A stretch of DNA of 64,000 bases from Klebsiella africana (GCF_020526085.1 NZ_CP084874.1:4712001-4776000); one strand, 5' to 3'; shown: positions 44,090-54,835, counted from the stretch's first letter. Notes: a model not told the origin generated them from the sequence alone. Made by a program: numbers and translations.

Positions 44090-45227
44090 GTCACAGCCCC
44101 TCGATCTCGTTCAGTTAGCGCAACAAATCAAACAATGGGGCACAGAGCTTGGGTTCCAGCAGGTGGGGATCGCCGATACCGACCTCAGCGCCAGTGAACC
44201 CAAACTGCAGGCATGGCTGGATAAACAATACCACGGCGAAATGGAGTGGATGGCCCGTCATGGTATGATGCGCGCCCGTCCCCACGAATTGCTGCCCGGT
44301 ACGTTACGCGTCATCAGCGTGCGGATGAACTATCTGCCCGCCAACGCCGCCTTTGCCCGCACCCTGAAAGATCCCGCGCTGGGTTACGTCAGCCGTTATG
44401 CCCTCGGGCGTGATTATCATAAGCTGCTACGTAATCGCCTGAAAAAACTGGGGGAGAAGATTCAGGAACAGTGTGCTTCGCTCAATTTTAGACCTTTTGT
44501 CGATTCCGCGCCTATCCTGGAACGGCCAATCGCAGAAAAAGCGGGCCTTGGCTGGACAGGTAAGCACTCACTTATCTTAAGCCGCGACGCCGGCTCATTC
44601 TTTTTCCTCGGCGAACTGCTGATTGACCTACCCCTGCCGGTCGACAGCCCGGTTGCGGAGGAGTGTGGGCGCTGCGTTGCCTGCATGACCATCTGTCCCA
44701 CCGGGGCCATCGTTGAGCCTTATACCGTCGACGCCCGCCGCTGCATCTCTTATCTCACCATCGAACTGGAAGGCGCTATCCCCGAGGAGTTCCGTCCACT
44801 TATCGGCAACCGTATTTACGGTTGTGATGATTGCCAGCTGATCTGTCCGTGGAACCGTTTCTCACAGCTCACCGATGAAGAGGATTTCAGCCCACGCAAA
44901 GCGCTACATGCCCCGCCGCTGGTAGAGCTGTTCGCTTGGAGCGAAGCGTGGTTTCTAAAGGTGACCGAAGGGTCAGCGATTCGTCGCATTGGCCACCTGC
45001 GCTGGCTGCGCAATATCGCCGTCGCGCTGGGCAATGCGCCCTGGGATGAAGCCCATCTTCGCGCGCTGGAGAGCCGCCGGGGCGAGCACCCGCTTCTCGA
45101 CGAACACATTGAGTGGGCGATTGCCCAGCAACTGAAAAAGCGGAGCGCCGACGCAGTCGAAGTACAGCTACCGAAAAAATTACGTCTGGTCAGGGTGGTA
45201 GAGAAAGGCTTGCCGCGGGACGCCTGA
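44088..45227 (+). CDS. queG: Epoxyqueuosine reductase QueG
   Basis: The start at 44088 gives 379 residues beginning MSQPLDLVQLAQQIKQWG, the E. coli length; the 41-codon extension lies antisense to nnr and is rejected. Cobalamin-dependent N-terminal domain and two [4Fe-4S] clusters with ligands in CGRCVACMTICPTGA and CDDCQLICPW, then a HEAT-like C-terminal region. It makes queuosine in tRNA from epoxyqueuosine. A possible extended -10 (TATACT, 44051-44056) lies inside nnr. The ribosome site is weak. Confidence 0.97.
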
Positions 45228-45228
45228 T

Positions 45229-45477
45229 TCATTCACAGGCTGTGAATAAAATCTAAAACACATTGCGTTTCAAGGCGCAGACCGAGGTCAAGTGATCGGA
45301 TTAACATTTCGAAATGAAATTTAATTGTTAAATTTCAACCAGATAACAAGATACTATTTACAAAGCGAAGCATTTACGTCGTCAAAGACGAAACGACAAG
45401 CTGTGGATAACTCTGTTCACAGTATTTCTGCAGACCAAACGAAAATCATCCCCGGCGCTGGATTGCACTGTGGATAA
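45229..45477. other. datA: datA locus: DnaA-box cluster
   Basis: Between queG and the tRNA-Gly genes lies a gap of 270 bp with at least three boxes matching TTWTNCACA on the minus strand: TTATTCACA at 45241-45249, TTATCCACA at 45402-45410 and TTATCCACA at 45469-45477. A one-mismatch box TCATTCACA is on the plus strand at 45229-45237. In E. coli this same position (between queG and glyVXY) holds datA, which titrates DnaA and with IHF promotes hydrolysis of DnaA-ATP after initiation. The AT-rich stretch 45290-45370 could hold the IHF site, though I did not find a clear match. Confidence 0.85.
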
Positions 45478-45497
45478 ATAAGAGATGGAAGAAAATT

Positions 45498-45573
<76 letters not shown>

Positions 45574-45645
45574 TTAATCATCGTCATTCAAGCTACCGTG
45601 TAGCAACCTGAAAACTGCGACTGGTGTGGTGTGTCTTTCAAATTT

Positions 45646-45721
<76 letters not shown>

Positions 45722-45789
45722 TTAATCTTCGGCTTTCGCCCCGCATCTGCGAGATGAAATCCTTTGATAAGGATGGTGCTTTCAAATTT

Positions 45790-45865
<76 letters not shown>

Positions 45866-45933
45866 GTTACTGCATTTTTTGCCATATTTCGATGGCGTCG
45901 TAATTTGCATTTCTGCGTCGTTACGGGAGGCGC

Positions 45934-45961
45934 ATTATACGAGAATTCGATGCCCCTGCAA
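45934..45961 (-). promoter_or_regulatory. Promoter of the tRNA-Gly operon
   Basis: On the minus strand TTGCAG, 16-bp spacer, then a perfect TATAAT (45934-45939), followed by a GC-rich discriminator GCGCCTCCC as found at stringently controlled stable-RNA promoters. It lies 68 bp upstream of the first tRNA. Confidence 0.75.
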
Positions 45962-46159
45962 CCCCCTGACGATCACTTTTTTGCGTTTTTTGTTTAAATG
46001 GACATTTTCTCGCCATCTACGCCGCTGAATTGTATAAATAAGCGTCACAACGGGCAAAATCGCTTTTTCCGCCCGGCTGAATGACGCAAAATCGCTCGCA
46101 TTATATTGCGGTGGCGCGACGTACAACGAGGCCACCACGACGCCAAACAGGGAATTAGC

Positions 46160-46891
46160 ATGAGAAAAGTCCTCACCGTCCTGCTGCTGGGCACGCTGAC
46201 CATCGGAACCGCGTCAGCCGAGACGCTCCATTTTGGCACCAGCACGGCCAATCCGCCGTTTGTCACCACCAACGGTAAAAATCAGCCCGTCGGCTTCGAT
46301 ATCGATCTCGCGCATGCCCTGTGCCAGCAGATGCAGGCGCAGTGCCAGTTCACAGCGCAGCGTTTCGATACACTGATCCCGGCATTGCGCTTTAAGAAGT
46401 TTGATGCGGTGATTGCCGGCATGGAAGTACTCCCGATGCGTGAGAAGCAGGTCGCATTCAGCCGTCCCTATCGCCAGGCCCTCTCCGGGGTGGTGATCGT
46501 CCACAAAGATGTCGCCCATACCTTTGCCGATCTGAAGGCTAAAAAAGTCGGTGTGGTGAAAGGCACGCTTCACCAGCGCTACCTGCGTGATAAGCAGAAA
46601 ACTGTACAGGCTGTCCCTTACGACGATGTCGCCAGCGCCCTGGCCGCACTGAAAGCCGGCGAAATAACCGGCGTCATGGGCGACTTCGCCACCCTTGACG
46701 CCTGGCAACAAGAGAACCCTGACTACGCCATCATGGATGAGCGGGCCACCGACCCGGCTTATTACGGTAAACAGTATGCGATTGCAGTACGCAAAGACGA
46801 CCCTGAGCTGCTGAACGCCATCAACGATGCCCTGACCGCGGTCATGGCGACGCCTGACTTCCAGCAGATGCAGCAAAAGTGGTTTAAATAA
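46160..46891 (+). CDS. Periplasmic amino-acid-binding protein, ArtJ-like (orphan ABC transporter component)
   Basis: ATG at 46160 gives 243 residues with a signal peptide (KVLTVLLLGTLTIGTASA, cleavage before ETLHFG). SBP family 3 fold related to ArtJ/ArtI: FGTSTANPPFVTTNG, VGFDIDLAHALCQQM, DTLIPALRFKKFDAVIAGM, FADLKAKKVGVVKGT. It probably binds arginine or another basic amino acid. No permease or ATPase gene is adjacent, so it would have to serve a transporter encoded elsewhere (for example ArtMQP). A gene here is not part of the E. coli order I recall. Confidence 0.85.
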   Translation: MRKVLTVLLLGTLTIGTASAETLHFGTSTANPPFVTTNGKNQPVGFDIDLAHALCQQMQAQCQFTAQRFDTLIPALRFKKFDAVIAGMEVLPMREKQVAFSRPYRQALSGVVIVHKDVAHTFADLKAKKVGVVKGTLHQRYLRDKQKTVQAVPYDDVASALAALKAGEITGVMGDFATLDAWQQENPDYAIMDERATDPAYYGKQYAIAVRKDDPELLNAINDALTAVMATPDFQQMQQKWFK

Positions 46892-46904
46892 CGCAGAAAA
46901 GTAT

Positions 46905-46928
46905 ACCGGGCCGCACACCAGGCCCGGT
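46905..46928. terminator. Hairpin between the binding-protein gene and orn
   Basis: Arms ACCGGGCC and GGCCCGGT form a perfect 8-bp stem with an 8-base loop between two convergent genes. No good T-run is present on either strand, so its strength is uncertain. Confidence 0.5.
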
Positions 46929-46934
46929 CGCGGT

Positions 46935-47480
46935 TTACAGCTTAATGAAATGTTCGCGATAGTAAGCCAGTTCGGCGACCGACTCGCGGATATCGTCCAT
47001 CGCCTGATGAGTGCCCTGCTTTTTAAAGCCGTCGAGAATTTCCGGCTTCCAGCGGCGAGCCAGCTCTTTCAGGGTGCTGACGTCCAGATAGCGATAGTGG
47101 AAATAGGCTTCCAGCTGCGGCATGTACTTAAACAGGAAGCGACGATCCTGGCCGATACTGTTGCCGCAGATCGGCGATTTGCCCGCCGGCACCCACTGTT
47201 TAAGAAACTCAATGGTCGCCAGTTCGGCATCGTGCTCGCTGACGGTGCTGGCCTTTACGCGATCCACCAGACCGCTGCCGGTATGCGTCCGCACATTCCA
47301 CTCGTCCATTAATGCCAGTTGGGCGTCTGACTGATGCACCGCGATGGTCGGCCCCTCAGCCAAAATGTTCAGGTTGGCATCGGTCACCAGGGTGGCGATT
47401 TCGATAATGCGATCGCGCTCCGGATCCAGCCCTGTCATCTCAAGATCGATCCAAATGAGGTTGTTTTCATTTGCACTCAT
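46935..47480 (-). CDS. orn: Oligoribonuclease
   Basis: The start at 47480 gives 181 residues beginning [20 protein letters not shown], the E. coli form. DEDDh exonuclease motifs: [18 protein letters not shown], and the final His/Asp in [10 protein letters not shown]. It degrades 2-5-nt RNAs, including pGpG from cyclic-di-GMP turnover. Divergent from rsgA, with start codons 95 bp apart. Confidence 0.98.
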   Translation of the reverse strand: MSANENNLIWIDLEMTGLDPERDRIIEIATLVTDANLNILAEGPTIAVHQSDAQLALMDEWNVRTHTGSGLVDRVKASTVSEHDAELATIEFLKQWVPAGKSPICGNSIGQDRRFLFKYMPQLEAYFHYRYLDVSTLKELARRWKPEILDGFKKQGTHQAMDDIRESVAELAYYREHFIKL

Positions 47481-47574
47481 GCTATTTTCCACCCTTCTTG
47501 CGTGACTATATTCATCTAAAATAGCGTGTATCATAGAGGTTTTGCCCCATCAGGGCGACCAGGAGCCAGTTCGA

Positions 47575-48636
47575 TTGAGTAAAAATAAACTCTCCAAAGG
47601 CCAGCAGCGCCGCGTCAAAGCCAACCACCAGCGCCGTCTGAAAACCACTGCGGAGAAGGCCGACTACGATGACAACCTGTTTGGCGAAACGTCCGAAGGC
47701 ATTGTCATCAGTCGCTTTGGCATGCATGCCGACGTCGAATCCGCTGACGGCAGCGTGCATCGCTGCAACATTCGCCGGACAATCCGGTCGCTGGTGACCG
47801 GCGACCGCGTGGTCTGGCGACCGGGTAAAGACGCCGCCGATGGCGTAAACGTTAAAGGGATCGTCGAGGCGGTTCACGATCGCGCCTCCGTCCTGACGCG
47901 TCCGGATTTTTACGACGGCGTGAAGCCTATTGCCGCCAATATCGATCAGATCGTGGTGGTTTCCGCGATCCTGCCAGAGCTGTCGTTGAATATTATCGAT
48001 CGCTATCTGGTGGCCTGCGAAGCGCAGGATATCGAACCGCTCATTGTGCTGAATAAAATCGATCTGCTGGATGACGATGGTCTGCGCTTCGTCAATGAGC
48101 AAATGGATATCTACCGCAACATCGGTTATCGCGTGCTGCTGGTTTCCAGTCGTACTCAGGACGGCCTTAAGCCGCTGGAAGCCGCCCTGACCGACCGCAT
48201 CAGTATCTTCGCCGGGCAGTCCGGGGTCGGTAAATCGAGCCTGCTCAACGCCCTGCTCGGATTGAACGAGGATCAGATCCTTACCAATGATGTCTCTGAC
48301 GTTTCCGGCTTAGGCCAACACACCACCACCGCGGCACGCCTCTACCACTTCCCGCACGGCGGCGATGTGATTGATTCGCCGGGGGTACGTGAGTTCGGCC
48401 TTTGGCATCTGGAAGCGGAACAAATCACCAACGGCTTTGTCGAATTCCATGATTATCTAGGCCGTTGCAAATATCGCGACTGTAAACACGATACCGATCC
48501 TGGCTGTGCGCTTCGCGAAGCGGTAGAGAGCGGCAAAATCGCCGAAAGCCGTTTTGAGAACTACCACCGCATCCTGGAAAGCATGGCGCAGGTACAGGTA
48601 AAAACGCGTAAAAACTTTTCCTCGTCCGATGACTGA
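47575..48636 (+). CDS. rsgA: Small ribosomal subunit biogenesis GTPase RsgA
   Basis: The probable start is TTG at 47575, placed 9 bp after AGGAG, giving 353 residues that begin (M)[19 protein letters not shown], as in E. coli; an upstream in-frame TTG at 47542 has no ribosome site. Basic N-terminus, OB fold (to about 110), circularly permuted GTPase (G4 NKIDLL before G1 [15 protein letters not shown], then GVREFGLW), and a zinc motif in [14 protein letters not shown]. It acts in late 30S maturation. Confidence 0.96.
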   Translation: MSKNKLSKGQQRRVKANHQRRLKTTAEKADYDDNLFGETSEGIVISRFGMHADVESADGSVHRCNIRRTIRSLVTGDRVVWRPGKDAADGVNVKGIVEAVHDRASVLTRPDFYDGVKPIAANIDQIVVVSAILPELSLNIIDRYLVACEAQDIEPLIVLNKIDLLDDDGLRFVNEQMDIYRNIGYRVLLVSSRTQDGLKPLEAALTDRISIFAGQSGVGKSSLLNALLGLNEDQILTNDVSDVSGLGQHTTTAARLYHFPHGGDVIDSPGVREFGLWHLEAEQITNGFVEFHDYLGRCKYRDCKHDTDPGCALREAVESGKIAESRFENYHRILESMAQVQVKTRKNFSSSDD

Positions 48637-48796
48637 TCATTAAGCTGGGCCTTACGCCAGGCGCTGCCCGATCGCGATCATTATGCAGCTCACGTGGATG
48701 CCATTTGGCGAGATTTACGTATAGAATCGTCCCCTTTTTTCAGGTCCCCGCCCGCGGGTGGGGTCAGGAACGACATATCATGGCCTGGAGGCTACT

Positions 48797-49759
48797 GTGT
48801 TAAACGATCTTAAACTTTCACTGCAATACATTCTGCCTAAACTGTGGCTCACCCGCCTCGCAGGCTGGGGTGCGAGCAAACGCGCAGGTTGGCTGACGAA
48901 ACTGGTCATCGATCTGTTCGTGAAATACTACAAGGTCGATATGAAAGAGGCGCAGAAGCCGGACACCGCGGCTTATCGCACCTTCAACGATTTCTTCGTG
49001 CGCCCGCTGCGCGACGACGTTCGCCCGCTGAATACCGACCCCAACGTGCTGGTAATGCCGGCCGATGGCGTGATCAGCCAGCTTGGCGCCATTGAGGACG
49101 ATAAAATCCTGCAGGCTAAAGGTCATGACTACAGTCTGGAAGCCCTGCTGGCCGGCAACTATCAGATGGCCGACCTGTTCCGTAACGGCAGCTTCGCCAC
49201 CACCTATCTGTCGCCGCGCGACTATCACCGCGTACACATGCCGTGCAACGGCATCCTGCGCGAAATGATCTACGTTCCTGGCGATCTGTTCTCGGTTAAC
49301 CATCTGACGGCGCAAAACGTCCCGAACTTGTTCGCCCGTAACGAGCGCGTCATCTGCCTGTTTGATACTGAGTTTGGCCCGATGGCGCAAATTCTGGTGG
49401 GCGCAACCATCGTCGGCAGCATCGAGACCGTGTGGTCCGGCACCGTGACCCCACCGCGCGAAGGTATTATTAAACGCTGGACCTGGCCCGCTGGCGACAG
49501 CGAAGGCTCCATCGCCCTGCTGAAAGGCCAGGAGATGGGCCGTTTCAAACTGGGTTCGACCGTGATCAATCTGTTTGCTCCGGGCCAGGTGAAGCTGGTC
49601 GACACGTTGCAAAGCCTGTCCGTGACCAAGATCGGCCAACCGCTGGCGACAGCAGTGGAAGCGACCGCCGCCGCTGAACCGGCGCCGTTACCGGAAGAAG
49701 AGATCCGCGCCGAACACCACGCCAGCCCGTTGGTTGACGATAAACAAGACCAAGGTTAA
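48797..49759 (+). CDS. psd: Phosphatidylserine decarboxylase proenzyme
   Basis: GTG at 48797, 6 bp after GGAG, gives 320 residues starting (M)[20 protein letters not shown], as in E. coli Psd. The self-cleavage site LGST, where the serine becomes the pyruvoyl group, is in [16 protein letters not shown]; the catalytic [14 protein letters not shown] is also present. It makes phosphatidylethanolamine at the inner membrane. Operon with mscM, 23 bp downstream. The upstream TATAGAAT-like element near 48720 may belong to its promoter. Confidence 0.97.
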   Translation: MLNDLKLSLQYILPKLWLTRLAGWGASKRAGWLTKLVIDLFVKYYKVDMKEAQKPDTAAYRTFNDFFVRPLRDDVRPLNTDPNVLVMPADGVISQLGAIEDDKILQAKGHDYSLEALLAGNYQMADLFRNGSFATTYLSPRDYHRVHMPCNGILREMIYVPGDLFSVNHLTAQNVPNLFARNERVICLFDTEFGPMAQILVGATIVGSIETVWSGTVTPPREGIIKRWTWPAGDSEGSIALLKGQEMGRFKLGSTVINLFAPGQVKLVDTLQSLSVTKIGQPLATAVEATAAAEPAPLPEEEIRAEHHASPLVDDKQDQG

Positions 49760-49782
49760 TTCTTCAGCAAAAGGGTTATGCC

Positions 49783-52700
49783 GTGCGCCTGATATACACT
49801 TTCCTGTTGGCCTTGAGCCTCAGTTTCGGGGCGTACGCTGCGACAGCCCCGGATGCTAAACAGATAACCCAGGAACTGGAACAGGCGAAGGCGGCAAAGC
49901 CCGCCCAGCCTGAAACCGTTGAAGTTCTGCAGTCCGCGCTGAACGCGCTTGAGGAGCAAAAGTCGTCCCTCGAGCGCGCCCGTCAGTATCAGGACGTTAT
50001 CGATAATTTCCCCAAACTGTTTCAAAGCCTGCGCTCCCAGCTCAACAATCTGAGCGAAGAACCGCGCCAGGTGCCAACCGGCCTGACCGCCGATGCGCTG
50101 AACCAGGAGATCCTGCAGGTCAGCAGCCAGCTGCTGGAATCGAGCCGCCAGGCGCAGCAGGAGCAGGATCGCGCGCGTGAAATCGCCGACTCCCTGAACC
50201 AGCTGCCGCAGCAGCAAACCGATGCCCGTCGTCAGCTCAATGAGGTTGAGCGCCGCATCGGCACACAAACCGGCAATAACTCCCTCGCCCAGGCGCAAAA
50301 TCTTGCCCTGCAGGCGGAATCGGCGCGTCTGAAAGCGCTGGTGGATGAACTCGACCTTGCCCAGCTCTCCGCCAACAACCGCCAGGAGTTGTCGCGCGCA
50401 CGTTCCGAGCTGGCGCAAAAGCAGAGCGAACAACTGGATGCCTATCTGCAGGCGCTGCGCAATCTGCAAAACAGCCAGCGCCAGCGGGAAGCGGAAAAGG
50501 CGCTTGAGAGTACCGAACTGCTGGCGGAGAACAGTGAAAACCTGCCGCCGGACATCACCGCCCAGTTTAAGGTCAACCGAGAGCTCTCCCAGGCGCTAAA
50601 CCAACAGGCGCAGCGCATGGATCTGGTGGCGTCCCAGCAGCGGCAGGCGACGAATCAAACGCTGCAGGTGCGCCAGGCGTTAAACACCCTGCGCGAGCAG
50701 TCGCAGTGGCTGGGCTCCTCCAATCTGCTGGGCGAAGCCCTGCGCGCCCAGGTAGCGCGGCTGCCCGAACGCCCTCGCCCGCAGCAGCTGGATACCGAAA
50801 TGGCGCAGCTGCGCGTGCAGCGTCTGCGCTTTGAGGATTTACTCAGTAAGCAGCCGCAGCTGCGGCAGATCCGCCAGGCCGACGGCGAACCGCTGACCAG
50901 CGAGCAGAACAAGATCCTGCAGGCGCAGCTGCGCACGCAGAACGAGCTGTTGAACTCGCTGCTGCGCGGCGGCGATACCCTGATGCTGGAGCTCACCAAG
51001 CTGAAGGTCGCCAACGGCCAGCTGGAAGACGCGCTGAAGGAGATCAACGAAGCCACCCACCGCTATCTGTTCTGGACTTCGGACGTCAGCCCCATCGGCT
51101 TCTCCTGGCCGCTGGAAATCGTCCAGGATCTGCGGCGCCTGATCTCCCTGGATACCATCAGCGAACTGGGTAAAGCCAGCGCGATGATGCTCACCAGTAA
51201 AGAGACCCTGCTGCCGCTGTTTGCCGCCCTGCTGCTGGTTGGCTTTAGCATCAGCTCGCGGCGCCATTTCACCCGCTTCCTTGAGCGCTCCAGCGCCCGG
51301 GTGGGGAAAGTCACCCAGGATCACTTCTGGCTGACGCTGCGCACGGTCTTCTGGTCGATACTGGTGGCTTCGCCGCTGCCGGTGCTGTGGATGACGCTCG
51401 GCTATGGTCTGCAGTCCGCCTGGCCCTTCCCGCTGGCGGTGGCGATTGGCGATGGAGTCACCGCGACGGTGCCTCTGCTGTGGGTGGTGATGATCTGCGC
51501 TACCTTCGCCCGGCCAAACGGGCTGTTTATCGCCCACTTCGGCTGGCCGCGTAGCCGCGTGGCGAAAGCGATGCGCTACTACCTGATGAGCATCGGGCTG
51601 ATTGTGCCGCTGATTATGGCGCTGATCATGTTCGATAATCTTAACGACCGCGAATTCTCCGCTTCGCTGGGCCGCCTGTGCTTCCTGTTGATCTGCGGCG
51701 CGCTGGCGGTGGTCACCCTGAGCCTTAAGCACGCCGGTATTCCGCTCTATCTGGATAAAGAGGGGAATGGCGATAATATGGTGAACCGCCTGCTGTGGAA
51801 CCTGATGCTTGGCGCACCGCTGGTGGCGATGCTGGCGGCCGCCGTCGGCTACCTCGCCACCGCTCAGGCGCTGCTTGCCCGTCTGGAAACCTCGGTCGCC
51901 ATCTGGTTCCTGCTGCTGGTGGTCTATCACATCATCCGCCGTTGGATGCTGATCCAGCGCCGCCGGCTGGCCTTCGACCGGGCTCGCCATCGTCGCGCAG
52001 AAATTCTCGCTCAGCGCGCCCGCGGCGAAGATGAGCCCGTCCACGTCAGCAGCCCGGAAGGGTCGGTGGAGACGGAGGTCAGCGAGGTCGACCTCGATGC
52101 CATCAGTACCCAGTCGCTGCGGCTTGTACGCTCTCTGCTGATGCTGATCGCGTTGCTGTCGGTTATCGTCCTGTGGTCGGAAATACACTCGGCGTTTGGC
52201 TTCCTTGAGAATATCTCGCTGTGGGATGTGACCTCAACGGTACAAGGAGTGGAAAGCCTTGAGCCTATTACGCTTGGCGCGGTGTTGATTGCCATTCTGG
52301 TGCTGATCATCACCACTCAGCTGGTACGCAACCTGCCCGCGCTGCTGGAACTGGCGATCCTCCAGCATCTTGATTTAACGCCCGGCACCGGCTACGCCAT
52401 CACCACCATCACCAAGTATCTGCTGATGCTGGTCGGCGGGCTGGTGGGCTTCTCAATGATCGGTATTGAGTGGTCGAAGCTGCAGTGGCTGGTCGCCGCG
52501 CTGGGTGTGGGTCTCGGGTTTGGCCTGCAGGAGATCTTCGCCAACTTTATCTCCGGCCTGATCATCCTGTTTGAGAAGCCGATCCGCATCGGCGATACGG
52601 TCACCATTCGCGACCTGACGGGCAGCGTTACCCGCATTAATACCCGTGCGACCACCATCAGCGACTGGGACCGGAAAGAGATTATCGTGCCGAACAAGGC

Positions 52701-53112
52701 GTTCATTACCGAACAGTTTATCAACTGGTCGCTGTCGGACTCGGTTACCCGCGTGGTGCTGACGGTGCCAGCGCCCGTGGATGCTGATACCGACGAAGTC
52801 ACGAAAATTCTTATTGCCGCCGCACATCGCTGCTCGCTGGTCATCGATACCCCGGCGCCGGAGGCGTTTCTCGTCGACCTGCAGCAAGGGATCCAGATTT
52901 TCGAGTTACGTATTTTTGCCGCGGAAATGGGGCACCGCATGCCGCTGCGCCATGAGATGCATCAGCTGATTCTGGCGGGCTTCCGCGAGCATGGCATTGA
53001 TATGCCGTTCCCTCCGTTCCAGATGCGTCTGGAAAGTATCGACGGCAGGCAAAGCAGTAAAACCATGACCTCGGCCGGAAAAACCAGCCGCCGTACGGCT
53101 GGTAGCCTGTAA
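49783..53112 (+). CDS. mscM: Miniconductance mechanosensitive channel MscM (YjeP)
   Basis: GTG start at 49783 after AGGG; 1109 residues, close to E. coli MscM. Signal peptide (LLALSLSFGAYA), then a very long Gln/Glu-rich periplasmic coiled-coil domain (about 25-470), an inner-membrane domain with about eleven membrane segments (480-900), and the C-terminal MscS pore and beta domain with GVGLGFGLQEIFANFISGLI and IRIGDTVTIRDLTGSVTRIN. It releases solutes under hypo-osmotic shock. Second gene of psd-mscM. Confidence 0.97.
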   Translation: MRLIYTFLLALSLSFGAYAATAPDAKQITQELEQAKAAKPAQPETVEVLQSALNALEEQKSSLERARQYQDVIDNFPKLFQSLRSQLNNLSEEPRQVPTGLTADALNQEILQVSSQLLESSRQAQQEQDRAREIADSLNQLPQQQTDARRQLNEVERRIGTQTGNNSLAQAQNLALQAESARLKALVDELDLAQLSANNRQELSRARSELAQKQSEQLDAYLQALRNLQNSQRQREAEKALESTELLAENSENLPPDITAQFKVNRELSQALNQQAQRMDLVASQQRQATNQTLQVRQALNTLREQSQWLGSSNLLGEALRAQVARLPERPRPQQLDTEMAQLRVQRLRFEDLLSKQPQLRQIRQADGEPLTSEQNKILQAQLRTQNELLNSLLRGGDTLMLELTKLKVANGQLEDALKEINEATHRYLFWTSDVSPIGFSWPLEIVQDLRRLISLDTISELGKASAMMLTSKETLLPLFAALLLVGFSISSRRHFTRFLERSSARVGKVTQDHFWLTLRTVFWSILVASPLPVLWMTLGYGLQSAWPFPLAVAIGDGVTATVPLLWVVMICATFARPNGLFIAHFGWPRSRVAKAMRYYLMSIGLIVPLIMALIMFDNLNDREFSASLGRLCFLLICGALAVVTLSLKHAGIPLYLDKEGNGDNMVNRLLWNLMLGAPLVAMLAAAVGYLATAQALLARLETSVAIWFLLLVVYHIIRRWMLIQRRRLAFDRARHRRAEILAQRARGEDEPVHVSSPEGSVETEVSEVDLDAISTQSLRLVRSLLMLIALLSVIVLWSEIHSAFGFLENISLWDVTSTVQGVESLEPITLGAVLIAILVLIITTQLVRNLPALLELAILQHLDLTPGTGYAITTITKYLLMLVGGLVGFSMIGIEWSKLQWLVAALGVGLGFGLQEIFANFISGLIILFEKPIRIGDTVTIRDLTGSVTRINTRATTISDWDRKEIIVPNKAFITEQFINWSLSDSVTRVVLTVPAPVDADTDEVTKILIAAAHRCSLVIDTPAPEAFLVDLQQGIQIFELRIFAAEMGHRMPLRHEMHQLILAGFREHGIDMPFPPFQMRLESIDGRQSSKTMTSAGKTSRRTAGSL

Positions 53113-53119
53113 ACCTTTC

Positions 53120-53145
53120 CCTGCCCGGCGGCACCGCCGGGCAGG
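53120..53145. terminator. Terminator between mscM and yjeM
   Basis: Perfect 11-bp stem CCTGCCCGGCG/CGCCGGGCAGG with a 4-base loop, 7 bp after the mscM stop, followed by CTCTTTAA. Short T-run but very stable stem, between convergent genes. Confidence 0.65.
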
Positions 53146-53149
53146 CTCT

Positions 53150-54652
53150 TTAACTCTCCATCACCAGCGCACCGGACGCCATGCGCCGACGGTAGCTTTC
53201 GTAGATCCCCAGCGCCAGCAGTGAGAAGAAGATCGGCCCACCGACCATCCACAGGGTGCTGTTCCAGTCCCCGCTGTCGATGACGGGTTGGATAATGGTG
53301 AAGATATTGGCGAAGGTCACCACCAGCAGCACCACGCCGGTCGCCAGCAGCATCGACGAACGGTTTTTGAAGATCACGAACGGCCGGTCAAGATGCGTTT
53401 TCGCCTTGAAGAACGGGAAGGCGATGGTCAGGAACAGATAAGGCAAGGTCATAGAGACATTGGCCATCAGCGTCAGCTTGTTATAAAACGCGGAAGCGCT
53501 ATCCCCACCGAACGATACCAATACGATAAACACCCCGACCAGCAGACACTGCAGCCACATCGCCGCGGCGGGCATGCCGTTGACGTTGAGACGGGTCATC
53601 ACCGACGGCCAGAGCGCTTTTGGCGTGCCCTGGATAATCGCTTTCAGGGGAGAATAGCTGAGGGTGAAGAACGCGCCGGTATAGGCGAGAAACATCGACA
53701 GGCCGGTAATACGGGCGAACCAGACCCCGGTCAGGGCTGACGCCGCAGGGGTCAGGTGCAGGGCCTGGCCCAGCGTCGTCCCGAGACTGGTCATCAGCAC
53801 ATAGGTGATGTTACCGAGGTTGGTCGAACGCGCGCCAAGCACCTGCTGCCAGTTGGCACTCACGCCCCACAGCACAATCGCCAGCGAGTAACCGATCGAG
53901 ATAACGATCGCCGCGATGATAATGCCTTTGGCAAAGTTCTTTTCCGGCTTATCGGTCTTATCCACTAAGCCGCCGACCGCCTCAATTCCGCCGTAGGCAA
54001 AGATGGCAAACACTACAAACGACAGCATCGCCATGCCCGACTGATACCCGGGATTAGGCGAAAGGGTGAAGTTTAACGGCTGGGCGAAATGACCGCCGTT
54101 AAGCAGAAGGATCGCCCCGCTCACCAGCAGCAGCACCAGGTTCAACCCCATCACCGCGATACCGCCGACGGCGGTAATTTTAGCGATTTTATTAATCCCT
54201 TTGACGGCAATAAAGGTCACCACGACCATCCAACAGGCTGCCAGAATACCGACCGTCTGCGTCGGCGTCAGGCTACCGAGCGCCCAGGTCTGGGTTTTGT
54301 CCGCACCAAACAAAAAAGTAGATAGCGGGACCCAGATCTTAGCGGCGGTACTCACCATCCACACTACGTACGAGGCAAACCACATGAAGGTGCCAATGAA
54401 GGCAAAGCGCGGCCCGACGCTGTGGTTCATCCAGGAATAGATCCCGCCCTCTTCGCGACGATAAGCTGAGCCCATCTCCGCCATCATCAGCGCGAACGGA
54501 ATAAAGAAAAAGAGAGCGGAAAAAAGATAAAACGGCATCGCGCTATAGCCCATCAGATAAAACGCCGACGGGCTGTTAGCAAAGCCAAACACCGAGGTGA
54601 AGATCATCAGAATCAGCCCAATCAGGCTCATCTTCTTGAGTTGTTGATGCAT
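53150..54652 (-). CDS. yjeM: APC-family amino acid/amine transporter YjeM
   Basis: The start at 54652 (MHQQLKKMSLIGLILMIFTS) gives 500 residues, equal in length to E. coli YjeM; the upstream extension is rejected. About twelve membrane segments; glutamate:GABA antiporter-like APC features include the N-terminal FGFANSPSAF helix break and the loop YRREEGGIYSWM. The substrate is not established. Convergent with mscM and lying upstream of epmA in the reverse order, as in E. coli. Confidence 0.93.
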   Translation of the reverse strand: MHQQLKKMSLIGLILMIFTSVFGFANSPSAFYLMGYSAMPFYLFSALFFFIPFALMMAEMGSAYRREEGGIYSWMNHSVGPRFAFIGTFMWFASYVVWMVSTAAKIWVPLSTFLFGADKTQTWALGSLTPTQTVGILAACWMVVVTFIAVKGINKIAKITAVGGIAVMGLNLVLLLVSGAILLLNGGHFAQPLNFTLSPNPGYQSGMAMLSFVVFAIFAYGGIEAVGGLVDKTDKPEKNFAKGIIIAAIVISIGYSLAIVLWGVSANWQQVLGARSTNLGNITYVLMTSLGTTLGQALHLTPAASALTGVWFARITGLSMFLAYTGAFFTLSYSPLKAIIQGTPKALWPSVMTRLNVNGMPAAAMWLQCLLVGVFIVLVSFGGDSASAFYNKLTLMANVSMTLPYLFLTIAFPFFKAKTHLDRPFVIFKNRSSMLLATGVVLLVVTFANIFTIIQPVIDSGDWNSTLWMVGGPIFFSLLALGIYESYRRRMASGALVMES

Positions 54653-54835
54653 AAATCTATCCAAACGTGGGCATCGCCTGACGGCGACGCCTGGCCTCAT
54701 AAAAAGAGCGCGGATAGTAGCAAAAGCACAGAGAGAAATTGTGGGTATTCGGGCTAAAATCGAAGGGCGATGGTCAGGTTCAGGGCTGGACTGTCACCTC
54801 CCCCCACGCGGCGGTGGAAGGAGGTGAAAAAGCGA

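Noticed and set aside
45290..45370. IHF site within the datA region
   Set aside because: No stretch matches WATCAANNNNTTR well enough on either strand; only the AT-richness is supportive.
50839..52188. Long open frame of about 449 codons on the minus strand inside mscM
   Set aside because: It is antisense to a well-supported gene, is Gln/His/Arg-rich as expected from reading a GC-rich gene backwards, and has no recognisable domain.
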